The notes under the pieces: generated by a model | The model's input: the letters and a program-made list of their open reading frames with translations, nothing else | Told to the model about the DNA's origin: nothing | Database searches by the model: none | Made by a program: the position numbers and the translations under genes | Shown: in pieces, positions 47,722-60,334 of the stretch | How the letters are laid out: each line of letters begins with the position of its first letter | Position numbering within the stretch: the first letter of the stretch is position 1 | Source: Trifolium pratense | Taxonomy: Eukaryota > Streptophyta > Magnoliopsida > Fabales > Fabaceae | DNA: 64,000 nucleotides | Direction: 5' to 3' | Assembly (NCBI RefSeq): GCF_020283565.1 | Contig: NC_060061.1 | Span: forward strand, 17,521,362 to 17,585,361

Positions 47722-48006
47722 GGCTTTGGTTGTATTTATGGAATATAATGGAATGAAGCGAAATAGAGTGGAATGGAACGGAGTAGAATAGAATCAATTT
47801 TCTATTCCATTGTTTTGATATTTTAGAAAGAAGAGCAAAAAAAAATTCATTCCATCACTTACCTTCCAAATTGGAGCGGAACAAAATTGTAGGTAAGTGG
47901 TGGTATGACAGGGAATTCATTCAATCCTATTCCATTTCATTTCATTATTATATTTCATCTTTTTCCATTCCATTCTATCTCATTCCATAAATCCAAACAT
48001 ATAGCC
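47722..48006. mobile_element. Tourist-like MITE, TSD TAA
   Basis: Ends GGCTTTGGTTGTATTTATGGAAT and ATTCCATAAATCCAAACATATAGCC (right end as read on plus) are inverted repeats. TAA flanks both sides (47719-47721, 48007-48009). The interior is rich in GGAATGGAAT words. No coding region. TSD and end style fit PIF/Harbinger-derived MITEs. Confidence 0.85.
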
Positions 48007-48485
48007 TAAGAAAGTTTAATAGTTGACATGCTAAATACCATCCCAATTTGTTCCCGCACAAATAAAAAGTGTCACACCGCTTAAAAATTAAGTTCAAAGG
48101 TTGTTTAAATATATACAACATTCGTACTCTTCAACCCAACAAAACACATTTTATAAAGAAATAAATTTTGAAGGGCTTACACCCAAACCAGAGCGAACAA
48201 CACCTAAGAACCGAGGAGACAAAAAAAGATAAAAGAAGAATTCTTTTTTTCGTCCGAGGGTTCCTTTAGAGAATAATCACGCTAAATAGATAGGATTATA
48301 ATACAAATAATTTCAAACATCATTAAGAAAACCTAAATATCATAAAAATTTCTTTAAAAAGTAATAAGTTAGAAAGTTCTTTTGGGAATACCTAGATATG
48401 TGTTGCGCCCAATTTTGTACACTAATTCCTATGTGTAACTGAGATTCACTTAAGTGGGTGAGCTCTCTCAAATAAATTTAGGGTC

Positions 48486-48636
48486 ATGCTAACCGGTGCC
48501 TCCGGGGCACTAGTTAAGGAAACCAAAAAAGGAAATTTTAAAATTGAAAATAACACTTTTTAGACTTTCGAGGCGTTGACTGCACAAACTTCAATATGAT
48601 ATTACTATATTTGGTTCCTTAAACACTGTTTAGCAT
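48486..48636. mobile_element. Small MITE with TGCTAA ends
   Basis: Left end ATGCTAACCGGTG...TTAAGGAAACC is matched by ATGCTAAACAGTGTTTAAGGAACC inverted at the right. The TSD is unclear. About 150 bp. Confidence 0.5.
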
Positions 48637-49621
48637 TTTCCATAAATTTATTCATTCATATGCATCTTGGATCAAATTCATATAAGAGACTTAAACATCC
48701 CTCCATTTGTGTCTCTTGAGTATTAAATAAAGTTACTTTTTCTATTTATATTCTTTATTTAAAAAAAAAATCATAATGTCGGAAAAAAAATAGTTTTCAA
48801 CTTTTACCCCTTTTTTGTCAAATTTTCCTTAATCAGAATTTTATTTTAACGAAATATAAAAAAAAAAAAAATGTCAGTCAACCAATTTCTTTCGCACTTA
48901 TGAAAAAAAACTGGTCTTTAATATAAGAAGAAATTTACTTTTTATATACATTGAAAGATTGATCTATTTAGACTATATTATAGACTATATACATCACACT
49001 TTCATGATTCGTTTGATCTGCAAAATATAAATATTGAACAGAACAGTATAGGACAGTACAAGACATAACAATACAAGACAAACGTTTAAGGTATTGAATA
49101 AACTTTGTGTTGTACGACATTTGGTGGAAAAAAGATTATTTTGCTATTTTAGACAATTTGTGCTGAGGACAAAAAGTTGTCACATGATCTTGTAGGGACA
49201 ATAATTTCAGTTTTTATCTTGTCTCTTGGCCCGAGTTTATCTAGTATCAGAACAATTTTAAAATCAAATACAGTACACAACTTTCTATTCACTTTATTCA
49301 CATATCACACCATGTATAAAAGCAATTCTAAAAATAATTTCATAATTTTTCTTTTTAAAATAAAATAAATAATAATCTTTTATGTTTTACTAAAAAATAA
49401 GTAATCTTCTTTTACCGAAAAAAGTAAAATAAATAATCTTCTGAAGAATAAAAATCTTCAGCAACAGCTTCTATTCGTTCCTCTCTCAAGTCAAGACGTT
49501 AAGCCACACTTCGCAACCACCGTCTTCGTCGTTTTCCTCCTCCGTCTCGGCCTTCACCGTAGACTGCTCCTCCATCTCCGCCGCTTTACATAGTTGCTAG
49601 GTTACACTTCGAGTATAAGCA
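48637..49621. other. RING1 upstream region and 5' UTR
   Basis: AT-rich until about 49455, then C/T-rich leader sequence (cgttcctctctcaagtc ... ctccgtctcggccttcaccg) up to the RING1 start. No TATA box that I would defend. Confidence 0.4.
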
Positions 49622-52600
49622 ATGCCGGCACAGAAGCGTTCTTTCGACGAGACTCTCGAAGAAAATGAAGAAGAGTCTGAGAATGAAATGAACAGCCAGG
49701 ACCAACCTAATGATGAAGACGGTAACCGTTGTTTTTCCTATCTCAATTACGTAACTGTTTCGTGCATTTTCGTATGAATTCTTACGATTTGTTTCGTTAT
49801 AGTGATCGTTGTTGTTAATTTTGTTTTTCATGTTGCTTATTTGTTTTTTTTATTATTTCAGAATCAGATCAGAGCCATTCATCTGATAGCGACGAAGAAG
49901 AAGAAAAAGAAGAAGATGAGGACGAAGAGTATGTCAACTTGATTACTCGTTCTGCATTTCTTCACTTATATTTACTATTATTTATCGTTTTATTCTTTTG
50001 ATTTCTTCAATATTCGATTATTGTGATTGATTATGTGTATATTCTTCATATGCATGCTCTTCTGTTTAATTTTCTTGTTGTGGCTGGTTTTTGCTTACTT
50101 TGGTTGACTTTTCATGATTTTGTATGCTTTTCATGATTTTTGTTTGCGATGTTTTGTGGACAAATCTGAGATTACAGTTCAAACTATGAAGTAGGGACAC
50201 ATACACTGACACATTGACACCGATAATTATTTGAAAAATTACATAATTCAATGCAATGGGTACAAACGATGAACTTTGCTCCAACATAAGAATAATGTGA
50301 TGCGAAAGCGTTTCTTATCTTGTGTAATGAGTTTGCATCATGGTGCTATTTTCAACTTAGTAACAACCTTTGATTGTAAATTTTATTTTCCATCAGCATG
50401 AACTTAAGTATTTCACCTAGGCTAGTATCTAATGACATTTTTATGGGTAAGCTACTTTGCTAAGCTAAGAGAGTGAAAATTTCTGTGAAGCATGAGGTGA
50501 TTTTTTTTTTTTTTTGCTAGGCTAGTATCCTTCACTTTGAAATGAAACTGTTTATATTTTGTCCTTTCCTTCATATGATTTTTGAAGGTATGGATGTATA
50601 TGTCAGAATTCAGCAAAATCCTCTGAAAATCATTTTAACATCATTCCTTCAACACCGGGCACCCCGCTTTTTAATCCTAGGATGGCCATTTTTATTAAAT
50701 TGAATACATTAAAATGGTCCTTATCTGTCTTAAGAGTTGCTGCTGTCTTAGCATAATTCATTGACCTAGAGAGAGGGGATGGGAATTTTGGTATTTGCTA
50801 TGATCCATCTCACTCAAATATTATATTCTAACATTTGCTAATACTCTATATTGTTGTTTATTTGAAGATATGTGGCTATAAAATTGTCAGAAGTACGCAA
50901 GGAAGTTCAGTGTCCTATCTGCCTTGGTATGTAATTCATAACTGATAACTGATGCTAGAATTGCTTATTACTGCAAATATTGATCTGTTTCCCTAAAAAC
51001 TTGTTCTAGTAAGAAAGATAATAATAAGTTCCGTACAATTTTTATATGGTTTGATAATAGTTTTAATTTCTAGCTATGGAAACATAATCACGTTAAGTTC
51101 TACGTTCATAAGCTCCTTTTTATCAGTCTTGTATCCCCCTCCCACATGATGCTTACACTTCTGATTCCTGATAGTTGCATGATATGACGAAGCTTCAATT
51201 ATGGTTGTGGTTATTTCATTGGTTGTTTTGTAAAAGTACACTGCATTGAATTTCTACATTGACTGGGACATTCATTTACAACCATGTCGACATAAAAGAT
51301 ATATCAGTTTACAAGATAAGCTGGATGTTGCATCATAATTATTTTTATTTGCTTTCATAATGTTCAGAATTCAGATGGTATACTAAGAGATGATTGGTTT
51401 GAATATATGTGTAGGCATCATTCGAAAAACAAGAACCGTAATGGAATGCTTACATCGCTTTTGCAGAGAGTGCATAGACAAATCCATGCGTCTTGGGTTT
51501 GTCCTCAAACTGCCACCATCTACATTATCTTTTTACATCTTTGTTGTTGGGACACGGCATTGTTTTATTAGCTGTAATTTGTTTCATTTTCATTTTTGAA
51601 TAGTCTGGACTGGTTTTTACTGCAGTAACAATGAATGTCCCGCTTGCCGTACACATTGTGCTAGCCGACGCTCACTGAGAGATGACCCAAACTTTGATGC
51701 TATTATTGCTGCTATCTATCCAGATATTGATAAGTATGAGGCAGAGGTAATATGTATATTTCATGTTGAATTAAAAAAATATATATTAGCTGAATAAAAA
51801 ACTAATTAACAAGGTTATATTATAGGAATTGGCTTTGCATGAGGATGAGCTGGCTCGCCATAAGCAGGTGATACTTCACTCAAACATTTTTTAAATATGG
51901 ATGCCTTGTTAAAAGAAATCAAGTGATTTTCCAATCACATTCCAGAAAATAAAATATATGAATTGTGACATCGTACCGGATAAAACTAAGGTCCCGTTGC
52001 GAAAACATTTCCTATTTTGATTTCCTTAAATATGTGCTTATTTTAATTTGCTAATAAGATGTGAGACTCCTGAAAGTGAATAGTTGTGGTTAGAGAATGT
52101 CAATACTAGCTAGAGATGATGCATTTCTGAAAATAATGAAAACAATTTTTTGGCATTTTCATTGTTTCCAAAAAATGCAAATAATTGTTCACTTCAAGAA
52201 TCTACTATTTCCAAGAATCTACTATCTCCTTGTTAGCAAGTAAAATTAACACAATTTAAATAATGGAAATAGGTAATGTTTTCACAAAGTAAACGAGGCA
52301 TAATATTTTGATAGCCCAACTGTCTTGTTGATGCAAATGAGGAAATTTTTCACTTTACACATCACTTCATTCACGTTGTTTTATTTAACTTCAATATCCT
52401 ATAGTCCAAAATATTATTTAGGGAATCTATACAGATCAGCTATATCATGTTACAGCGGGGTGCTAATTTTGCCTCAGTTGTTTAAATAAGTATATCTATA
52501 AATCGTCCAGATGGCAGTATCCTTCTGTATATAATCTATCAGGAAAATAGTCAAATCATAGTTCTTCTCTATTTATTATTGTGCATTAGTTTGCAACAGT

Positions 52601-54299
52601 CGCAACGGACTCAATATTCCAAAGGGTTGTATTACTTTTGTGCAGTAGACGAAGTTGTTATAATGTGAAAGTATGATCAATATTAAGTGTTGTTGATCAC
52701 TGTTTACTGTTACTTTTCATCTGTAAGTTTTTTAGTTTGGCTTGTGATACTAATATTTCAAGAGTTCTATCTTTTATATCAAGTTCCAAGCATCCATTGC
52801 CCAAACGCTACAACGCCAATCTGAAGCATTGAGTAAGAAACGAAATGCCAAAGCAACAGCAGTGGCTTTTGTGAGGAGATCACAAGGCAACTATCGAACT
52901 TCACATCTGAGACGCCGAAGAAACTTTAGAAATTCCGGTGACTTTCAGGTATCCAATGACAACAAGGGTATGAATGATAATGATGGGGGAAAGGACTCAT
53001 CTTCTGATGATGGGCTGACAGAAACCCAGCCAAGAAGATGCAAAAGAGGTGGAGAACAGGAAGCACAGGCTCCCCAGCAGTCTGCTTCTACTGATCCAGA
53101 TGGAGTTGGTGAAGAAAATACTCCAGAAGTAAATAGAGACATCATAAGTGCATCTGGTACACTTTCCTGGGGAAAAAATGGTCACCGGAGTCACAACCGA
53201 GTCAATGGAAAGAATGCCAAAAGCAATCGCATCTCCAAATTGGTTGAACATCTTCGCAGCTCAGCAGCAAATGATTACGCGGTAAATATTTTTCCTAGTA
53301 GTGATTTTCTTTTTATTAAAAAAATATTTAGATTAGGGGAGACACAAAACCTCGTACAAGACACAACCTCAGCAAAGATTTACAATAGAATTTACGTATA
53401 GCTTACCAACTAGAGAATTCCGGACTTCAATCCAAGTTACAGCGTGAGCAGAACGTCCAGTCATCTGTGTCAATCTCAGTTTGTTTTTTCCTAGCATTGA
53501 TTTCTTAAATACTAGTGGACTACAAATTGTGAGAACCTCTGGCCTTCATGGTTGGTCAACCTATTTGAGAATTGAGATCCTGTACTAACATTTAGACCTG
53601 TACTCTGGATTTATCTAAAAGGTTGCTAAGATCATATTTTTACAATTTTGTATTTTTACAATTTTGTTTTTGTTGTGTTGTGATTGTCATTCTTTGCTTT
53701 AGTGCTCATACTGAACATTGATAGGATCACTGATTTGGCATACGTTATTTCAGCTGCCTGCCTTTATCATGCTTGTCTCGTTTGATGAGAAAAGAATGCC
53801 AAGTTTAAAAGACCCATGCCTTAATTGCGAGCCTACTATGTCAGTTAATAAACTGTGCAAGGTTGTTCTCTCTTCCTCACAACATATTTCTATCTAATCT
53901 ATTTCTTATTAAGTCTGGTTTTTTTTCAATCTAAAGCATGTTGCAAATGAAACTGCGCTGCCTGTGGGTGAAGTTGAATTGTGGTTGGTACTAAAGCCAC
54001 AAACTAGCATTGTACATGGTGAAAGAACCATTGATCCAAACAGAGATAATTTACGCATTTTAGGAGACCAAGAAACATTGGCTGAATTGATGGGAGATTA
54101 TGAAAATGCCAACTATGGTTATCTGGTAAACTTTCAAAGTCAACTACTATCATATACATAAATATCTATTGTTTTTCCTCCTCCCATTGTTACAGTGCCG
54201 GTCTCTGATCTCTTGTTATCTGACCTTTCTTCCTGTTATTGACAGGTCATGGCTTACAAGAGGAAGTTGCAGAATTCAGACACAGTTGGGTTAAGCTGA
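49622..54299 (+). CDS. RING1: RING1-type E3 ubiquitin ligase (Polycomb PRC1 core), ten exons
   Basis: Exons: 49622-49721, 49862-49928, 50868-50926, 51415-51496, 51626-51746, 51826-51867, 52784-53281, 53754-53861, 53937-54125, 54246-54299. All junctions are GT-AG and join in frame to 439 residues. An acidic N-terminus (about residues 10-55, Glu/Asp runs) precedes a C3HC4 RING finger (CPIC...C-H-R-F-C-R-E-C...CPAC) split over exons 3-5, then RRSLRDDPNFDAIIAAIYP, a basic/low-complexity middle (exon 7), and a C-terminal domain (LPAFIMLVSFDEK...VELWLVLKPQ...AELMGDYENANYGYL). This layout is that of plant RING1A/RING1B, which mono-ubiquitinate histone H2A and repress embryonic and stem-cell genes. 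RING1A versus RING1B is not resolved. A partial copy of exon 7 lies 7.4 kb upstream. Confidence 0.93.
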
Positions 54300-55493
54300 A
54301 TGATGAACAGTCACCCAAATCCTTCTTTGCCAAGTTCTTAATTATACAGAGCTATAAGATATCTTAGTTTTATTATATTCTTTATTTTAATTTTAATGCT
54401 TTCCCCAAATTATAGAAAAAGGGAGTGACCCTAGTTGTTAAGTGCACAGTAAATTAGAACCACAGGTGTGCATTTGCCAAACCCCAGGTTTCTTAAAATG
54501 GTCACAAATTTTTCTTTTGGGGGGAAAGCATATTTATCTCCTGAAATTGTGTATGCTGTTTAGTAATCTCTAAATGTCACTGTAATTGGTTTATGTTTAA
54601 ACAGACTTCGTTAATATACTTTTAGAATCAAATTCCAACTCAGACTTCATTAATGATTAAAACTTATAAAGCTCTGTCTATGGTGAGGAAAGAAAGAATT
54701 CTTCACCGGTGAGCACACAGCGACGTTTGTATGATATACAGTCCTTGTAGTTCCACATTCTCGTTCTTATTCTTATCAAGTCCACTTTGAATGCATGTAT
54801 GGCGTGATTACTGTGTAGATATGTTTGATTCAGTAAAGGAAACAGTGATGATAAAAGGAGAAGGCATTCATTGACTAGGTGTTTGAGGCTAAGGATGGAG
54901 GTTCTGCTACTGAAAGCTGGGGATGATAGATTGGATGGCAAGACCGTATAGACTAGTGCTTGAACTCCAATCGATGGAGGTGGGTAAAGCTCAAAATGGT
55001 AACAGCTGTGGTTGCTTCAAGAATTTTCAGAGTATTAACTACTAACTTTCATGTATTCTACCACTGTGACTCTAATTAATGATTTTCATTTCTCTCAACC
55101 AAAATAGAAACTTAAAAGTACATTAGGTGCCTTTTTATTTACTCTGCTATAAACACACCAAACGACTTTGCACCAAAGAAATGAAATACCTGTGAACGTC
55201 TTTGTTATCTATCATGTGACAGCTATTAAGATTCATCTAATTTCACATGACTAAAATGTTCCATTCATTATCATACCATGAACACCGCTCCAATTCAATC
55301 TATTCACGTTTCAATGCCTCTTTGTACAGTAACTTCTCCTCTTTACTAAAGAAAACTCATAACCCCATTTTCAGAATATTCATGCAGATGCACCTTATCA
55401 AGTCATTTTTATCTCAACACAACTCACATACTACTGATAATAATAAATTAGAACATGACATTCTTTCTCCTCAAAAACTCTTTAGGAGCCAGG
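54300..55493. other. RING1 3' UTR and spacer before the DUF3741 gene
   Basis: Downstream of the RING1 stop the sequence stays transcript-like to about 54420. After that I see no exon with a recognisable domain on either strand. Confidence 0.4.
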
Positions 55494-56315
55494 ATGAAGA
55501 AAGGCTTAAGAACCTTCTGCAACACTGATGGGTCAACCTCGACTCTCAACCAACAAAATAGCACTATTGGGCATGGCATCGGCAACCATAGCCAAGTTGA
55601 CGTCACAAGTAGCAAGGTAAGCTCCCCATTTTTGCAATGTAACAATTCAAATTCAAAGCAAAACACACCAACACTAGAAGATCTTATACTACAATTAGAA
55701 GTGGAGGAAGAAATGGCAAGGAAAGAAAAACTCAATGAATATAGTGGAATAAAGGGAAGGATGTCAAGTGTTAACAACTCTGATATCTTAAGATCTGCAA
55801 GAAATGCTTTGAATCAATATCCAAGGTTTTCACTTGATGGAAGAGATTCCATGTATAGGTCATCTTTTGGAACTATAGAAGGAAGAAGATCAGTTTGTAG
55901 TGAGAGAAGTTTGTTAGAAAAGAATGATTTAGAACCAAAGGTTGATGAAAAAGTTATGTTTTTTCCGCCAACAGTTGCAGGTGAGAGTGTGGTTTGGTGT
56001 AAACCAGGGGTTGTAGCAAAGTTAATGGGTTTGGAAGCTATTCCGGTGCCAGTAAGAAGAAAAAGATGTGATAGCAAAGATAAGATGAGTAGTGTTGGTT
56101 TAAGGAGGCAAAATATAAGGCGAAGGTCGTTTGAGAGACATGATTTGGAGAGAAAACTAGCAATGGACATGCAGGGTTATCGTGATCACATTGTTAGACG
56201 AAGAAATAGGTCTGGTTTATGCTCTAATAATGATGGATATTGTATTATGAAACCGGTTTCTCTAGAAGCTATGGCAGGAGGTCCTAGTAGTTGGCAGCCA
56301 AGGAGATATGTTTAA
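55494..56315 (+). CDS. DUF3741-motif protein, TRM/LONGIFOLIA-like
   Basis: 273 residues from the ATG at 55494 (MKKGLRTFC). The open frame extends 13 codons further, but the upstream ATG has poorer context. Visible motifs: TLEDLILQLEVEEEMARKEK (short acidic helix), SDILRSARNALNQYPRFSLDG, and the hallmark VVAKLMGLEAIPVP, followed by a basic region (RRKRCDSK ... RRRSF). The C-terminus ends in SLEAMAGGPSSWQPRRYV. The V-A-(K/R)-L-M-G-L motif is shared with DUF3741/DUF4378 proteins and TON1-recruiting-motif proteins, which act at microtubule arrays. This one is shorter than LONGIFOLIA. A GTAAGC at 55617 could be read as a splice donor, but the frame continues with conserved sequence, so I treat the gene as intronless. 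Exact role unknown. Confidence 0.8.
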   Translation: MKKGLRTFCNTDGSTSTLNQQNSTIGHGIGNHSQVDVTSSKVSSPFLQCNNSNSKQNTPTLEDLILQLEVEEEMARKEKLNEYSGIKGRMSSVNNSDILRSARNALNQYPRFSLDGRDSMYRSSFGTIEGRRSVCSERSLLEKNDLEPKVDEKVMFFPPTVAGESVVWCKPGVVAKLMGLEAIPVPVRRKRCDSKDKMSSVGLRRQNIRRRSFERHDLERKLAMDMQGYRDHIVRRRNRSGLCSNNDGYCIMKPVSLEAMAGGPSSWQPRRYV

Positions 56316-56694
56316 AGTTTGTAGTAAGAACTTTTAATTTATTTGATGCTATAAGCTAAGTATAATGCATGTAATGCCTCATAAGAATCACACAAGTTTT
56401 ATCCAATGCATACATATTTCTTTTGCTTTTAGTATATTCGCCCAATCTATAAAACTTGATCCTAACCAATAGTAAAATGCAAATTAGATATGTGAGGACA
56501 ATTCATGACAGAGGAACCTTCCTCCTTCTATAATTGTCTTTGATCTAATATGCATTCAGTACTTGAAAATATAACAGTTTTATCTTAGTTCCCGTAAAAT
56601 TATTCTTTTAATTTTATTTTTTGATATTTTGTTTTAGTCTTTAAAAAAATTAATTCATTTTAGAATTGGTTATTGTAATATGCTGAGTATTTGA

Positions 56695-56825
56695 CTTTTT
56701 TTTTGTCTAGTAGACTAGTGGTTATATATTTCATAAGTGGAGTGTCCAGTGTTCGAACTCTGACTCTGCATAATATATGCGATGTCTTTGTCAACCCAGC
56801 TAGGTTCATGGAGATGAGTATTTGA
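56695..56825 (+). mobile_element. SINE-like repeat
   Basis: A T run is followed by TCTAGTAGACTAGTGGTTA (A-box-like), GTGTTCGAACTCTGACTC (B-box-like) and 'atatgcgatgtctttgtcaac'. Same family as 41700-41835. Confidence 0.55.
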
Positions 56826-58661
56826 TTTTAATCTCTCCAAATAAAGACAGAATTGTATATTACAAAGATCAATTTTAAAATAAACAAATTTTGCAAAGAA
56901 AAAACTAAACTAAACTAAATTATAGAGACTAAAAAAATGATATATTTTCCGGAATTCAAGCATATTTTAAAACTTTTTCTATTATATGTAGAGTCAATAT
57001 TTGCATTTGTAAGGGTTTATGATTGCCTATTTAGCCTTTCTTACCCATAATTTGACGTTGTTTGTATTTTTACTTTTATTAGTTTCTTTCATGACATATT
57101 TTGTGTTTGAGTATAATTTATTTTTTTTTGTTTATAACTTTCTGGTGGTTTCCAGGGGAAAGAAGTCCTAGTGTTTCAGAGTTCGGCCGCGAGATAAGTA
57201 AAGTCTGACTAATAAATTGTTCAATCCAAAAATCGAATCCGAATTTTCCCGAAATCCGTCATTTTTGGTGAAAGAGTAGAACTTATTTTAATATCAATCT
57301 TTAACTTCTTAAAAAAAGTAGCGATTTTTAATTGGACCATATTTTTTTTCTCCCTATTTTCAACTTTTCTAACAATATGCATAATTAGAAAATTTAACGA
57401 TATACCTTTCCAAGTTTAAGAAGGGTCACGCATATTAAAACAAAAAGTCACACAATTGAACCAGTAGCTCTTCACGGAAATTACGCATATATGTGGAAAG
57501 AAAATTATAATACATATTTTCAAAGGAATGAAAATCAAAGTCACTTCAATTGAATGCAGGCCATGGCCTTATGTTTACCCTTTCATAAACTGCAAGGTCT
57601 AGTAAACACCATGACCACAGTAAAACACAATTAAGCAGTAATTACTATAATATAATTTCGTCCACAAATCCTAATTCAACCTTACTTTATTAAGAAAGAG
57701 AAAATATATTTAATTAATGTTTTAACTTTATTAATGATACAAAGGGTAAAATATCACTAAATGTGCATTAGTTTCTTAAAAGGGCTAAAGTTTTGGGACA
57801 AAACTAAAAAGGTAAAAAAACTATAGATTTGGGACGGAAGGAGTACATAATTGTCAAAATTGTTATGTCGGACGTCATGGTCAGAGTTAGAACCCCGATT
57901 CATCTCTTTTATGTGTGTGAGTTTCCAATGATTTGTTATTTCGTCTATCTACCAAAAAGAATCAATAGTATAATCTCACAGCATATTAACAAATCATCAC
58001 TTGGGTGCATCAACAAGCATTTATGCGCAAGACATAACAGTCACAACACATACAAATTTAAGATATACTTCGTATCAAACTGCTGAGATTTGAAAATGAC
58101 ATCAAGAAAGGGTTAAGAATGTTAACGTTGTAAATAACCACCGTTATGCACACTCCTCCTACATCAATCAATGACCCAAATTAATGGTAGATATTTGAAA
58201 TCAGTTGGGGTTTTTTAGGAATATTACTTTAGTTATACAAGTTTTATACACTATAATTTAACGGCAAAACTTGTCAAATACAAGTATGGGATACGATACG
58301 AACTCTCTGCATTTAGGAAAAGATCAAAAAATTTGTACTTTAACCTTACAAAGCCGACTTTAAAATACAACTTAAATATGACATCTACTCTTCATGAATA
58401 ATGATATTCATGATGCCTTGTCATAGCCTTTGGGTCCAACTGATTTAAACTGATTTAAACTTCTTTTTTTTCTAAAAAAAAAAAAAAAAAAGAGAGATAT
58501 ACTAACTTAATCCTAATTATAACAAATGACTGGATAGAAAATCATTGATTATATATACGTTATGTGAAAGTGCTCAATTAATTAATTATTAGTATTACAC
58601 AATACTCACCATGTAATGTATTTATATATATGACTTAGATGACCAATTCAGTCATAAATCA
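56826..58661. other. Intergenic with one Stowaway end
   Basis: AT-rich. About 57800-57845 reads ATAGATTTGGGACGGAAGGAGTA, the right end of a CTCCCTCCGTCCC-type MITE whose left half is lost or too diverged. An A run of 18 lies at about 58474-58491. No gene seen. Confidence 0.4.
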
Positions 58662-59204
58662 ATGGGTACTCTTCAAAGAAATAAGCATAGTTCTGATGCA
58701 GCAGCAAGAGACAGCATTTCAGCTGATTCATTCTCTTTTGCTGGTCTTGTTTCTATTCAAGACCAGCAACATCAAAATTACTCTGCAGCTCCTAAACCAA
58801 ACTCGGATTTCGAATTTTCAACCACCAAAACAGAATTATATTCAACTGTTGCTAATCCATTCAAGATCACACCTGCTGATATGTTGATTTCAAATGGACA
58901 GATTAAGCCACATGCAATTGCATTTCAACCAAACAGATCTTTCTTCACAGATCCCCCACTTTCGCTAAGATCGTTACTAGAAATTGATATTCAACAACAT
59001 ATCAATGGAGAAACCAGTAGCAGAGCAAGGAAATACAATGAACAAGTTGTCAAAGCAAGAAACCTTGAAAACAAGGAAAGAACTGAAACAAAAACATGGT
59101 TTGGACATAAAGTGTTTAAGTCTTTAATAGCACCTTGCCGGAAATGTGAAGCCGTGCAGCCAGGAGCTATTAAAGGACAAACTGTTCCACAAGAAAGGTA
59201 CTAG
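58662..59204 (+). CDS. Unrecognised plant protein, 180 residues
   Basis: An uninterrupted frame with plausible coding composition, starting MGTLQRNKHSS. It has a segment SFSFAGLVSIQDQ, then FEFSTTK, then ITPADMLISNGQIKPHAIAFQ, then LSLRSLLEIDIQQH, and a basic Lys/Arg-rich part (SSRARKYNEQVVKARNLENK). A 'FEF ... PADxLxxNGxIxPH' arrangement is reminiscent of small plant families such as membrane-associated kinase regulators and DUF1645 proteins. That is resemblance only. No signal peptide or membrane segment. No intron is needed. A second frame across the same bases (58639-58887) is a shadow. Confidence 0.7.
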   Translation: MGTLQRNKHSSDAAARDSISADSFSFAGLVSIQDQQHQNYSAAPKPNSDFEFSTTKTELYSTVANPFKITPADMLISNGQIKPHAIAFQPNRSFFTDPPLSLRSLLEIDIQQHINGETSSRARKYNEQVVKARNLENKERTETKTWFGHKVFKSLIAPCRKCEAVQPGAIKGQTVPQERY

Positions 59205-59694
59205 ATGCAATGACATTGTTATAAAGCTTCTCTGTCAGTGGAATTTTGCATTTTTTAGTGTAGTGTTTGATGGCACCGAGTGATCAAATTCTTCTGCATC
59301 AATATATTCAAAATAATAGGGATCACATATATGGATATTTTACTCGTACTATATGAGTTCTATCTTGATGTAAATTATGACTCAATTATGCATTGTTAAA
59401 ATCATTTATTGAATGGCTCCTTGAAGTAGTAATGTTTTATTTTTATGTTGCGATCGTTTTAGGCTTGCTACAGTCGAATTTATATTTGTAAGTTCAAGAT
59501 CTAAATTTTTTTTAAAAGCACATTTCAGGTGTATGTTTAATAGTAATACTCTATCTCACTCAGTAACCAAAATGTTGGAACATGCATGTTGAATGATTCT
59601 GGTAAGAGAATCCTGCATCCACACATGGTCAGCGTTTTTCATACTCTTGAATTTACTTCTGTCACACTCCAAAGTCATTATTTTTTGTTATGGT

Positions 59695-59890
59695 TTTTAA
59701 CTTTCAAAAAGAGTTATGAATTTAGGATAAAGACTCAATCACAACAATATTGCAAATGCAGACATTATTCACAAATTTTCAAGACAAGACTAGAGTGTCT
59801 AAATGCAGAAGTAGAAAAAAAAAAGATCGAGCGAAGTACACAGAATTATAGAGGTTTGAAGATAATGTATTCCTACCTTGTTAGTTAATG
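59695..59890. repeat. Left copy of a diverged duplication flanking the Harbinger element
   Basis: Shares 'gaatttaggataaagactcaatcacaac', 'attgcaaatgcag', 'agtgtctaaatgcagaa' and 'gataatg' blocks in the same order with 63755-63930. It is clearly homologous but much diverged. It probably derives from an older retroelement, because a gag-like fragment adjoins the right copy. Confidence 0.65.
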
Positions 59891-60334
59891 ACTTGGTCAT
59901 GTAAAGACTCTCCAGTTTCAGTGCAGCACCTCGTCTCCCAAGAAAGAATGAGTGTTGTGGACATTACTACTTAGACCAACTCCAGCGGCTGGTTCTTTCT
60001 TCAGTTTGCCAGCTGGAGTATGATTTGGGGTCCACTTTTTCTTTCCTTTGAAGCTCCACCTGGCCATCAGTCCATAAACAAGCAATGGTTCTTCAATTTT
60101 TTTTTTGATTTTAATAATAAAAGTAGCCGTTACCAACGGCTAGTTTCTTTTTTTTTTCTTTTTTTTTTTAGTTATTTTTTAGTTATAAATATAGTTTTGT
60201 GAAAAAAATTAACCAACACAAATTTTACCAACACTTATATTTTCTCTTCAATTTCAATTTTCTCTCTCACAATTTCATCATTTTAATTCAAATTTTCATT
60301 TTTTTTTACTTCAAATTACAATTGTTTAGGTCAA

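Noticed and set aside
54678..54941. Minus-strand 87-codon frame between RING1 and the DUF3741 gene
   Set aside because: No domain, no splice partners, and codon use not distinguishable from spacer.
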